From Siphonodentalium dalli (taxonomy: Eukaryota > Mollusca > Scaphopoda > Gadilida > Siphonodentaliidae): DNA of 64,000 nucleotides. A program made the position numbers and the translations under genes. The notes beneath the pieces are model-generated. The model searched no databases and was not told the DNA's origin. It saw only the letters and a list, made by a program, of their open reading frames with translations. Shown here in pieces: positions 12,552 to 23,494 of the stretch (the first letter of the stretch is position 1; each line of letters begins with the position of its first letter). The stretch covers positions 16,719,729-16,783,728 of the forward strand of contig CP136068.1 of NCBI GenBank assembly GCA_032622095.1. The letters are read 5' to 3'.

Positions 12552-13221
12552 GTTGTCCGGGCTATTCAAAAACCAAATTCCAAGTCGATAGCTCTACCCG
12601 TTTCCGAGATATGGTCTGCGCATGCGCGAAGCTGGTGTCGCACGGGCTCGGCAACCCGATAAAATTCGTATCCGGGGCAAGATACATTCACATACCAAAT
12701 TTCAAGTCGATAGCTCCACCCGTTTCCGAGATCTCGTCTGCGCATGCGCGAAACTGGCATCGCACGGGCTCGGCGACCCGATAAAATTCGTATCCGGGGC
12801 AAGATACATTCACATAGCAAATTTCAAGTCGATAGCTCCACCCGTTTCCGAGATCTGGTTTGCGGATGCGTGAAGCGGGCGCCGCACGGGCTCGCCAATA
12901 CAACAACGACGACCGCCTGGTCAAACTACACACACGTACCAAGTTTCGTCCCGATCGGTCGAGAAACGTAGATTTGTATAAATGACATACAGACATACAT
13001 ACAGATATACAGACAGACAGAGGTCTTCAAAATATTTAGGAGATATATATATATACATATATATAATTATTGCAATATCCGTGTGAATGATAATGTTTGA
13101 AATAAAATATTTTTGTGAAAACGGGCGATTTTTCAGCAACAAATAAAAGTTCCGCTCCAAATGGCAGGACAATCCAAATTAACCAACAATGTTGGCAAAT
13201 AAGTTAGGACATATTCATATT
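12552..13221 (+). mobile_element. Composite repeat insertion between 197-bp direct duplications
   Basis: The insert starts inside an ACTAGC-headed repeat (GTTGTCCGGGC). It carries two to three tandem units of about 122 bp (AAATTTCAAGTCGATAGCTC to GGGGCAAGATACATTCACAT). A tail follows: CCGATCGGTCGAGAAACG, ACAGACAGACAG and TA repeats. It ends in the R1 block TTGGCAAATAAGTTAGGACAT and a short CATATT run. It is almost identical to 14263-14981. No protein is encoded: frames through the 122-bp units read open on both strands because of the repeat itself. Confidence 0.7.
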
Positions 13222-13418
13222 CATATTCTTTCAGGTCGTGGTGTGTGTTAATTACTTCTAATAGAACATATTTGAACTAACGCTTTCATATTGGTCAGAC
13301 TAGTTTATGAGATATAAAATACAATATCCATTTTTCTATAGTTTGGTCGATTTAGAGGGACACTAAACATAATAACTATGGCAGCAACAATGATTTTGTT
13401 CTGTATATGTTAGTCTGT
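13222..13418 (+). repeat. 197-bp direct duplication, right copy
   Basis: Second copy of 12355-12551. It begins after a CATATT run and ends at TAGTCTGT, where unrelated sequence starts. Confidence 0.9.
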
Positions 13419-13499
13419 ATTATGTGTCGTTTATTACAAATACTTTAGTTTTACAAAATCGCTATATATTAATATAAAATTACATGTTATAAATTAAAT

Positions 13500-14145
13500 G
13501 TGGTGTTGTTGTTGTAACTGGGTGTTTGGAAGCCTGAGTACATCTTTAACATTTGACTTTGTCTACATATCCGGTTTTCATCACATGAATCATGATTTGG
13601 TCACATTATAATCATTTTGAAAAGTGTGTGGTGTTGTTTTCATAAATATGTATATTTTCAAACAAAACATGTTCGGGGGGGGGGGCGGTAGCTAAAATCC
13701 AATATATGGCAAACCGTTCACAAATTTTTGTCAAATTCTTTCTACATATAATATCCAGATAACTACTGAGCCATATGCATACTATAGCTGGTCATGTGTT
13801 GATTATAACACATATTTTAGTACTATAACATCGATGTTAAAGCATGCAGAATTACGTGTTATCAATACAATATGATGTTGTGACTGGGGGTATGGAAGCC
13901 TTAACACATCTGTAATCAATTAAACGGTATATCTGGATAAACCTTTCAGTACAAGATTTATATTGGGTGTCATTAAGATCAATTAGAAACAAATTGTAAA
14001 GTTTTTATATGTAATATTTCGACAAAAAAACGAGTTTGGGGAGGGGTAGCTCAAATCCAGTATCTCGCAAACCGTTCAAAATTTCTGTTTACTTCTTTCT
14101 ACAAACGCTTGTCAGATAACTGCTACACCATATGGATTAAATTCT
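13500..14145 (+). repeat. Two tandem units of about 358 bp of family R1
   Basis: Unit one (about 13500-13800) and unit two (about 13860-14145) share GTTGTGACTGGG-G-TGGAAGCCT, a G-rich stretch with GGTAGCT-AAATCCA, and CAAACCGTTCA. The first has a 13-base G run at about 13674. The inverted copy at 9.4-9.7 kb has one such unit. Confidence 0.7.
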
Positions 14146-14164
14146 TCGGTTATATATATATATC

Positions 14165-14239
<75 letters not shown>

Positions 14240-15260
14240 ATATACTAGCTGATGTGCCCGACGTTGTCCGGGCTATTCAAAAACCAAATTTCAAGTCGAT
14301 ATCTCTACCCAACCCGATGTTGTCCGGGCTATTCAAAAACCAAATTCCAAGTCGATAGCTCTACCCGTTTCCGAGATATGGTCTGCGCATGCGCGAAGCT
14401 GGTGTCGCACGGGCTCGGCGACCCGATAAAATTCGTATCCGGGGCAAGATACATTCACATACCAAATTTCAAGTCGATAGCTCAACCCGTTTCCGAGATC
14501 TCGTCTGCGCATGCGCGAAACTGGCATCGCACGGACTCGGCGACCCGATAAAATTCGTATCCGGGGCAAGATACATTCACATAGCAAATTTCAAGTCGAT
14601 AGCTCCACCCGTTTCCGAGATCTGGTGTGCGGATGCGTGAAGCGGGCGCCGCACGGGCTCGCCAATACAACAACGACGACCGCCTGGTCAAACTACACAC
14701 ACGTACCAAGTTTCGTCCCGATCGGTCGAGAAACGTAGATTTGTATAAATGACATACAGACATACATACATATATACAGACAGACAGAGGTCTTCAAAAT
14801 ATTTAGGAGATATATATATATATATATATATATAATTATTGCAATATCCGTGTGAATGATAATGTTTGAAATAAAATATTTTTGTGAAAACGGGCGATTT
14901 TTCAGCAAAAAATAAAAGTTCCGCTCCAAATGGCAGGACAATCCAAATTAACCAACAATGTTGGCAAATAAGTTAGGACATTGCCGCAGGACTCACTTTA
15001 CCGAAATCGTTCATTTCTGGTAAAAGTCACTGGTGGGTATCGTTCATCATCCACCAATTTCGTTATTTTTTACTATCATTTTTGTGAACAGTATATATTT
15101 CTCCTTTAAACAAATTGGTTTCAATTTGTTCTACAGTGGGTAGGGTTACCCGACCAGTTTTGGCGTTTGGCTGCTGCACTATTACGTTTATTCTGCAAGG
15201 AAAGATGTAATGTGCGAAGAAATTCAAAACCTGATCCTCAGTTTTCTTAAATTTTTCTTG
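14146..15260 (+). mobile_element. ACTAGC-headed repeat inserted in an R1 repeat
   Basis: A long TA run (about 14152-14243) leads into ACTAGCTGATGTGCCCGACG. Two repeated head segments, three units of about 122 bp, the CAGACA tail and another TA run to about 14835 follow. The R1 tail then resumes at ATTATTGCAATA and continues to about 15250. Compared with the uninterrupted R1 copy at 8.8-9.7 kb, the insert is about 14139-14838. The head hairpin TGCCCG/CGGGC and the GATCGGTCGAG box recur in the repeats at 26 and 34 kb. The class is unknown to me. Confidence 0.65.
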
Positions 15261-15488
15261 AGCTTGGATATTTAAATTTCATGGTTAAGGCAATTTGATA
15301 TCGACGTGATGTCAAGTGAATAACACAATATGCCGGTCCTTACTTGTGCCATGTTTATGCACAAATGGCACGGTCGTTCTCGTGACACGTAGACTCTGTG
15401 TGCCGACCACTTAGCCGAACAACAACATGGGTGAGTTCAATACTTCAATATTTTTTTGATATGGCTATCCGAACTTTTCAAATGTTTG

Positions 15489-16160
15489 CTATCTAAATGT
15501 GTTTATGCTTACCCACATTACAGGCCCGTCTTCGCGATGCGTAGTCGGTGATGCCAAATGTTCTTGTACGAAAAGCAATGACAACAGCACTGGCGTTGGG
15601 TTGAATGGAGAATGTTTCAGCATATTCGGCGCGTGGTGGTCGTGTGATAAGCGTTCTACACAAATAATGTGGGTGATAAACGGGTTGATCATAACATCGG
15701 AATTTTCAGATATGAGATTATTTACTTCAGAAACTACTCCGCGTGTAACCCGTGGTTGTCGTTTGTTCACAATTGCCTTGCTTAAACAAGCTTGGTCTTG
15801 TGTAGCCGTACGGAGCAATGTATGAGCCCTAATTCATTTAAGGTTTGGGCATTTAAGAAGGTCATGAACCTCGTCTCCTATTTCCGAGTAAACGCAAAAT
15901 TTGCACGGTGTGTCCTCAACCAGCGCATTAGTCCAGTCACTCTTCAACGGGTACGTATCGTTTTTTCTATATTCTTTGAATGTTAGTTTTATTTCTCTGT
16001 CAAAAGGATTACTCTGTTGCGCCATTTTGTATGTATATATATAAGAGTCTTTGCTTTGAGTTTTCGCTTTGTAACCTCCCGAAACTATTTCAATGTTCTA
16101 ATTGAATTGAAATCCCAATACACCGCTCATACCGATATCGTTTAGTAATTTCGACATATA
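15489..16160 (-). pseudogene. Second dead LINE polymerase C-terminus
   Basis: On the minus strand, about 16160-16035 reads like the thumb/C-terminal region of LINE ORF2 (KLLNDIGMSGVLGF, then a stop). After a frameshift, 16025-15834 reads LTFKEYRKNDTYPL and then CKFCVYSEIGDEVHDLLKC, the usual Cys/His knuckle near the LINE C-terminus. Beyond an in-frame stop the same frame stays open to 15489, but that part (CLSKAIVNKRQPRVTRG) is not recognisable. The plus strand is also open at 15499-15825, so coding sense there is uncertain. Confidence 0.55.
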
Positions 16161-16180
16161 TTAATCAAGTTTATACTTTT

Positions 16181-16687
16181 CCACCTTATACATATTATTT
16201 ATGTGGGCAGTAGCATTATTCTCCAGCGCCTGTGGCGCATAAGATACTATGGGAGATGGGTTCAGTCTGCTTCCTCGAGTAAATACTCTAATGATCTAGG
16301 GGCGCCTGTGGCGCATAATATACTGTGGGTGGTGGGATGGGGTGGTGGGCGGACCACCTTATACATATTATTTATGTGGGCAGTAGCATTAGTCTCCAGC
16401 GCCTGTGGCGCATAAGATACTATGGGAGATGGGTTCAGTCTGCTTCCTCGCAGGAGCCCCTAGATCATTAGAGTATTTACTCGAGGAAGCAGACTGAACC
16501 CATCTTCCATAGTATATTATGCGCCACAGGCGCTGGAGACTAATGCTACTGCCCACATAAATAATATGTATAAGGTGGCCAGCCCACCACCCCATCCCAT
16601 TACCCATAGTATATTATGCGCCGCAGGCGCCCCTAGATCATAGAGTATTTACTCGAGGAAGCAGACTGAACCCATCTCCCATAGTAT
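16181..16687. repeat. Compound palindrome with GCGCCTGTGGCGC tips
   Basis: Two direct copies of a unit starting CCACCTTATACATATT (16181 and 16354) are followed from 16455 by their reverse complement up to 16687. The whole stretch can fold back on itself. The unit includes GTTCAGTCTGCTTCCTCGAG and the self-complementary GCGCC-TGT-GGCGC. Copies differ by only a few bases. Confidence 0.85.
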
Positions 16688-16690
16688 CGG

Positions 16691-18236
16691 TTGTTGCGGA
16701 AAATAAGTTTTGTCTTAAAAAATATATGTCTGATTAAATTGCAGTTTGTCGCATTTATCAGTCACCAGTCGTCCCCAAGCATTTAAAGATCTATATTGGA
16801 TTTTCCCTGCGACAGGGAATATACGAAGTTTCTCGTAGATCCAAACAGTGGGTGTGGTATTTTTCAGCCTAGGTCTGTCTAGTATTTCAGCAATCGTTAC
16901 GTTTCCAATATCCCAAATTTCATATATTGAAGTTAATAATCAGACCATAATTGATTTCTCATATATATATATAGTACACTATTTTAGGAATACTTTCAAT
17001 TCCGCATCTTACCAATGAGTCAGGACATAGGTCGTTTAGGTTGCTGACATCGTGTTTTCTTCTCTTCGATAAATGACCCGGTGGATGAAACAGTGACACC
17101 GACATACATTTATAATGGTTTACCACCTCCGTAGTTTGAGATCTCAATGGTGAACTGCATCTCGTTTGGTTTCGTGCCAGTCTCCTTGAAAAGCCTGACG
17201 GATATACGCCTTAAGATTTGTCCAGTATGTTGCATGTCTATGACGACGCAGCATTCCCAACATGACGTAATGTGGAGTGCATTCCTGGCGCAGTAAATGT
17301 TTGTGAGAATCGTGGGATTTACAAATAGTTATAAATACAATAAGATGCGAAAAGAATAACCAGTCATGAATATCGTTGACTGATAAAAACTCGAAGATGA
17401 TGTCCCCTATATGCGACGAGTATAATCTATTGTGGATATATCGCCTGCATTTATTTTTCCAACATTAGTTATGTTTGACAATGCGTGGGAAAATTGGCCT
17501 CTGATATGTGAAGTGATCTGTTGTGCCATTAACCAATGGAATCGCGCGTAATCTGTGCCAGTCTCCAATGAAATGGAGGGAGTCCCATACAAAATAAACT
17601 ATATTTAAATCACAAATCTAGAGACGTACATCCGTTAGGATTTTCGTCCTACCAACATGTAACGATTACTTGCTTTTGCCATAATTATTAACAAGTTTTC
17701 ACATTTTGCAATATTTGGAATGTTCATCTATGGCTGACTACAGATCGGCTGAGTATTAGTATATGACATGAGGATCGTGTCATCGATATAAATAGACAGA
17801 AAAGCTTAATGAATGGTAAAATAAATCCAACGTTAGGATTAGTAACCAGTAACCCATAATGTTGATTCAGACAGATGAAGTTCTCAAAATAAATCGTGTT
17901 TATAGATAATAGAATGGGTGAGAGGTATTCACCTCTATCTTCAAGTTCACATGAACCACACAACAGTTATTGACTTACATCCATGATTTAATACCGCCGC
18001 ATATTTACTATCCGGTCTGTTTTTCAGACAAGAGATTATTAGTTTCTAAAACGTCTGAATCCGGTTACACAATATTGATGTCAATTATTTGAACAAGCTG
18101 GAGCAAAATGGAAGGCTTTTTCTCTGTTTTAGTCACTTCCCCACTAGATTATTCAACACGACTAATTCATGTATCTTTGATTAAGACGAAAAAAATATTC
18201 TGAAACAAATTGTGTGTTCCATTGTATGGCCAAATG
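16691..18236. other. Intergenic, no recognised gene
   Basis: Short frames only. Minus-strand frames at 17.0-17.6 kb could be older LINE debris but show no motif I can defend. A TA run sits at about 16962-16974. Confidence 0.3.
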
Positions 18237-18845
18237 TTTTGTATCCTGGATGGCAACAATGATATCGTGGATGGCAACAACGAGTGCACGTGCGTTTTGA
18301 CAACTGGCTTGTTTTCAAAACAAAGCGTCTAAATAACCAATTTAAAGCCGTAAAATAACACCAGCGTTCGCTACGAACGTAACATAATAAATGCTTGTGT
18401 TAACAAAGTGGAAAGAATGTGGAGAGAGGACAGGACAGGACCGAAAAAAACTAAAAAACGCACCGCAAAATGTTGGGAAATTAAAAAAGCAACACATTGT
18501 TTACAGCGCGGCGAGCGCGCACGAATACGGACTATTTCGACAATTTTTATTATAAGCGAAGTAGGGAATTCGCCGTAATTCAGTAAGGTCTTGATCAGAA
18601 GCTGCTGACGGCAATTTTTATTCGATAAAATACAGAAGGGAAATTGAAATACAATTATATTTTGTTGAGGATACAAGAGAGATTACTTACGAAAAGTCCG
18701 TAATTTCATTGCATTTCCCATGAATTAATTTTAATGGGTGATTTAGATGCTTTTAAATTGTCGTCTGCATTTGCAATTTCTGCAGAGTACACAACGTAAA
18801 TCCATCGATTCTTGCGAATGTACATGTATGTAAATTTAAAACAAT

Positions 18846-20598
18846 ATGGAATTTAACGAGGTATCATACGATGATCTAATGCAGCTATTTCGAGAAGATG
18901 ACGATTTGCATGATGTTGTGAGCAGCATCGACAAAGCAAACAGTTATAAAACTAGTGAAAGAAATGTTTTAGTTGAAAGTCAGTGTACTAATTCTCAAAT
19001 GTTGCCTGCAGATGCCACGATCTCAGCCAGTGTTTCTGATTATGGGTCCTCAGTTCCATTAAGGGGGTGGAGAAGGAAGAACAGTGAAAATAACAACATT
19101 ATCAATACAACTGCAAGTACTTCAACTGCTAATAGAATAACTTGATCTACTACTGTTGTTACATCACCACTGACAGAAGTAAGTACTCAGCGAAGACAAA
19201 CAATGGCAACATCCAAAGCACCAACATTTGTTAATGTTCAGGGCTCTGACAAAGATGACTTTGTATCTAGTATGCAGAATGAAAACACGGTGAAGAAAAC
19301 CCAAGTTGTAATAAGGGAATTTACAAGATTTCTGTCCCAGAGGAATGAATTTCGGGCTATTGAAACGATTGACCCAATTCACATGGACAACTATATAGGG
19401 TCCTTCATACTATCTGTCAGGAAAGTAGATGGATCTGATTATGAGCCGGACTCATTGACATCCTACCACCGCGGTATCGATATATATTTGATGGAGAAGA
19501 AATATCCATATCGTATATGTATGGACCGCGAATTTGAAAGTTCCAGGAAAGTATTGAAACAGTTAAAGAAGCAGGTAAAGGAAATTGGCCAAATGCAGCT
19601 GAGCCGATAACCGAGAGCGAGGAAGTTATTCTCAGGGAAAGAGATGAGTTAAGTGTTGACTGCCCCTATGGTTTGCAAAATCTAATGTGGTATAACAATG
19701 TGAAATTGTTCGGAATGCGCACTGGAAAAGAGCAACATATAGTTTGCGATGGGGTGACATTATGCTCGAGAAAGATGCAAATGGAATAGAATATTTGAAA
19801 CACAACGAAAGGACGACAAAAACTAGAACAGGAGAAAGTGCCAGTATTCACCACCGAGCCTTCAGTCCAAAAGCTTTCGCAATATCTGGAGTTCCAGCTA
19901 CAGAATGTCCAGTTGCAGCCTACAAGGTTTTTGCATCAAAGCGTCCATTGAACACTTTGTAGTTTGCAGTATGATTCACCATTCTACATTCAAGTGAATC
20001 ATAATTGGAAACAAGATTCACCTATTTGGTATAAGGCTCAGCCTATGGGTGAACACGCCTTAGCCAAAATCATGAAGAACATGGCAGAGAAAGGTGAACT
20101 TCCTGGTAGAAAGCCCAATAACTGCGTCCGGAAAACAACCTGTACTCGACTCCTTCATAATGACACTATACTCCGAACACAATAGCACAGCTTTCGGGAC
20201 ACAGAAATATTGCCAGTGTCAATAATTATTCTGTTGCGTCAGTGGAAATGCAACGGAAAATGTCGGATGTTCTTTGCAAAGCACCGAAACAAACATCAAC
20301 ATCTGTTCCCATTGACAATTCGAATGCCGCTCCAACTAGAATTGTTGATACACGTGACACTGATAGTGCGAGTCAGAAATCGATTGTTGAAGTGTCGGAA
20401 ACTTCGAAATTCATAAAAACTGTGAATGGACAGTCATCTCCTACAATGCCTCTCGCCAACACTATTACCACCCAAGGAGATTGCACCATAAAATATTACA
20501 ATTATCCTGTGAAAAGTGACAATTATGTCGAAAATTCGAAACGGAAATATCGTCGCCTCATCGTTAAATCCGATTCCAGCAAAAGCGAAGTTGAATAG
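18846..20598 (+). pseudogene. Crypton-type tyrosine recombinase (DUF3504-like) pseudogene
   Basis: The enzyme would cut and rejoin DNA through a tyrosine. The frame from ATG 18846 continues past one in-frame TGA (19144) to about 19580: an acidic Ser-rich N-terminus, then a core-binding region (FTRFLSQRNEFRAIETIDPI, YHRGIDIYL). Frames then shift near 19580, 19735, 19960 and 20180. Visible catalytic parts are the first Arg in LFGMRTGKEQH (codon 19718), the second Arg in NNCVRKT (20129), and SGHRNIASVNNYS with the His at 20200 and the Tyr at 20227. The usual His three residues before the second Arg is Asn here (20120). One stop, four frameshifts and that change argue that it is inactive. It resembles domesticated KIAA1958/ZMYM-type domains, but the flanks show it is an element. 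Confidence 0.8.
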
Positions 20599-20677
20599 TC
20601 ACTTTACGTGAATTTCTCAGAATTTGTCTTCTCACGACGTCGCGTGCTCAGAATTGTGTACGTTTTGTGTTGCGCGT

Positions 20678-20683
20678 AATAAA
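20678..20683 (+). promoter_or_regulatory. Candidate polyadenylation signal of the Crypton-like gene
   Basis: AATAAA lies 80 bp after the recombinase stop (20596-20598), in a 3' region conserved in the inverted copy (TTTATT at the matching place near 453-458). Position and conservation support the call. Confidence 0.5.
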
Positions 20684-20744
20684 ATAGTTCCTGTTTTAAA
20701 TTCAGTTTTATTGCTTTTTATGGGACGAATTGTAAGATAAATTG

Positions 20745-20850
20745 GTTATCACCACCCAGTGCGTTTCCGAGATCCGTATTCAAGTCTCGCTGGCTTCTCT
20801 GTGCTGTCTATCGACTCGTACTACGGACTCGTCGATAGACTGCCCAGAGA
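20745..20850. repeat. 3' terminal hairpin of the Crypton-like element
   Basis: CTGTCTATCGAC pairs with GTCGATAGACTG around a short tip, with outer flanks CTTCTCTG/CAGAGAAG. It is the counterpart of 224-381. The outermost part of the right arm is lost and replaced by unrelated sequence after about 20850. Confidence 0.7.
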
Positions 20851-22544
20851 AGACAGCTCGATAACCTGTATTTATTGAGTTACATGGGCTTTGTCACTGG
20901 TTTAGTAATTTCATCCCTAGATTAGATGCAAAAAATGATAAATTTATGGAACAATGATTAAGAAATAAATATTCTCAAAAACAATGTCATTGTATAGACA
21001 GCCAAATTTGCCTGTGACAAAGAACTCGCATGATAAAATGCAATGTTTTATGCCTTTATTTTTTATCTATTTTTTAAATAATTCACTGTATACTACGGAA
21101 TTTGGCTCATTCTGAGAAAAAAAGGCTCCAAAATTGTGTAAACTCCCGTTTTGAAGGCACATAACTCACAGAATACGAATATGGGATTATTTTTCTGTTC
21201 TGCAATTCAGAAAGTGAGGTCGACATAATAGACTTGACATTAAAAGGACTTGTGAATTCGAATTTTTTGTATATATATTATTGAAAATCCATAACTTGAT
21301 GATTTGACAAAATTTTCCCATATTTGGAGCCAAGTTGGTGGGTCAAGTATAGGTCACTCAAAATAGGTTAAACATTCTGCTTGTCAAATTTTCGTCAAAA
21401 GTGCTTCTAGGGTTTTCAATTCGCTGTTTATCCCATATTTCCGACCAGTCTAATTCAACACAAATAAGGCGCATTATCTAAATAACTGTGGTCATATTTT
21501 CAAATCAAGTATCCCACAAAAAATAGAAATGGGACATATAACACTATAGCACTCAGTCGATGATAAGTTAGATGAAGATGCTGAACCTGGATGGATATTC
21601 TGATTTGTGTTAATCATTTATGTGCCTTGCGACATGAGCTGCCTTGAGTTTACCTCGGAGTCAACTTCCGCTGAATTATTATTAATCTGAAACATTGGTT
21701 ACGTTATCCAGGATGTCTGATCCTGAAATGTTGTTTATGGTACTTACCGAGATTTATAGTGATTGAGTAGGTGAGTGAGACAGGAACTGTCGTACAGGAA
21801 ATTCGTATGCAGACGGATATCGAGAGAGAATTGACAAGACATGTCCAGATAATACAGTATAGAGTGATTATCTGAGTTGGACGCAGATGGAGTATAATGT
21901 AAATTGAGATTGCGGAGAGATTTAGACATACCATGAGACTGCAGACAGAGAGGGCATCAGCAGGCATGTAAGATGGTGGTTAAGACAGAACCGACACCAT
22001 TGGTAATGAGAGAGCAGAGTGATAATATATGATCTCTCTGGTAGAGGAGAACCAGGTTGAAGATGTGGACGAGAAGTGTCGTGGAACTGCAGTAAAGCAG
22101 AGTTGGATATGACAGATATAGAAAGCGAAGGCCGCATTCCAGTTGGGGTGTGGACGAGAGGTTTTACGAAACTGCTGTAGAGAGTCAACAGGCGGGTGAG
22201 CCAGATAACAAGGGGCGTATTGAATCGGTGTTCTTCCATGTTCGCGAACGACTGGTTACTAAGTCCATATACTAAATATAGAACGGAGACACTGGCACGG
22301 GTCCAGATTGTTACTAAATATAGCACAACCACATTGTTCCCAATTGGTGACAAAGTACACCAGTCCCACATAATTTGAATTTTTGGTTGTGAAATATACC
22401 CAACAATCTAGCACCAGACCAGTGGTCCATGTTCTATGATCCTACATCGCTCGGATAGTGATAACGCGGAATTTAATCAGGAAACGGCGTGATAAATAGA
22501 TCGGCATAATATATGCCTATTTTAATTGTGAATGGCCTGACCTA

Positions 22545-22583
22545 ATTCATTAAAGTGGCATATTATATGCCACTTTAATGAAT
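22545..22583. repeat. Perfect palindrome, 18-bp arms
   Basis: ATTCATTAAAGTGGCATA pairs exactly with its complement around a 3-base centre. The inner TGGCATATTATATGCCA resembles the ATATTATATGC motifs repeated nearby at 22505 and 22769. Confidence 0.85.
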
Positions 22584-23446
22584 ATTCTGAGCACGGAATT
22601 TATAGATTCCATCAATTTAGATCGGGTGACTTGTGCTGCTATTTTATTAGAGCAATGGTATCACGCCCAAGTTTTGCACTTTGAGTTAGTGATGTAACAG
22701 TCATAGTTTGAACCAGCATTGTACATGCATATTTTAGGCATTTTTATGTGGAATCATTTTGTACTTGCATATTATATGCAACCTAGAATGGCATGATCTG
22801 TCTTTACGACAACGCATTCTAAGGTAGACACGTTAAGTGTAAATTCAAGAAGTTTGCTTTCGTATTTATATCAAATGAATGTGACATGTAATCTGGAAAT
22901 AACCAGTTTAATCCGGCCTTGTTAATGATCAATTCACACATGTGGCGCGGTATGTTGTCGTTGCTAGCTTTAATGATGCGATATTTGATATCATAGCTTC
23001 TGCTGGAGTCGGTAATTAGGGACGCAATACCATTCAGTGTAAGCAAATAACCGCGCGTTCACTCGTTAAAATAGCAAATGAAGCACGGTTATTTTGTAAC
23101 CATTTAGACCTGACCATCTGAAGATAGTTACCTGCCAAGGAAACTGGTTACATGTGGGTGTTGGGTATCTTGTGTGCCAGGTGATGGAAAACACAATATG
23201 TAAGACAGCATTACCCACCGCGAACGCTGTTACTATGACTACGCAGCTGTATGGTATACTATTGTAATGATTCCGAGAAATGTACCACATTCAGTTTATT
23301 GTTGTGATGATAAACTTTCGTTCCATCTATGATTGATACTTTTGTGTAGGTTGCATGCATAAATACCCACCTAAATTCTACCCACATCGGCGCCCCTAAA
23401 ATGTTATATGTCAAATGGTCGTCGTAATCACAAGTGTGCATTATTT

Positions 23447-23494
23447 GGACACCTCCTGAAAAGTGCGCATTATTTAAATAATGCGAAGGTGTCC
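23447..23494. repeat. Nested palindrome
   Basis: CGCATTATTTAAATAATGCG (23466-23485) is a perfect 20-bp palindrome, flanked by GGACACCT (23447) and AGGTGTCC (23487). Confidence 0.75.

Larger units (their letters stand above)
18237..20865 (+). mobile_element. Crypton-like tyrosine-recombinase element, degraded
   Basis: The borders are set by comparison with the inverted deleted copy at 224-1252. Similarity starts near 18237 (GTATCCTGGATGGCAACAA, with the GGATGGCAACAA motif doubled) and runs through a 5' region, the recombinase pseudogene and a 3' region with AATAAA. It ends in a hairpin at 20745-20850. Cryptons move through a tyrosine recombinase and normally lack long inverted termini, so a single-ended hairpin at the 3' end is notable. 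Its outer right arm is shorter than in the other copy, so the end is damaged. Confidence 0.7.

Noticed and set aside
12566-12996. Overlapping frames on both strands repeated at 14.3-14.8 kb
   Set aside because: They follow the 122-bp tandem units and the tail of an interspersed repeat. No domain and no conservation beyond the repeat.
14244-14275. CTGATG followed by a GCCCG/CGGGC stem, reminiscent of a hammerhead ribozyme
   Set aside because: The required GAAA after the stem is absent (CTATTC follows), so the core does not form.
15499-15825. Plus-strand 108-codon Cys-containing frame as a gene
   Set aside because: The minus strand is equally open and is in frame with the LINE C-terminal fragment. 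No independent support for the plus sense.
21922-22371. 149-codon minus frame
   Set aside because: Purine-rich plus strand with internal repetition makes stops rare on the complement. The translation shows no domain or splice support.
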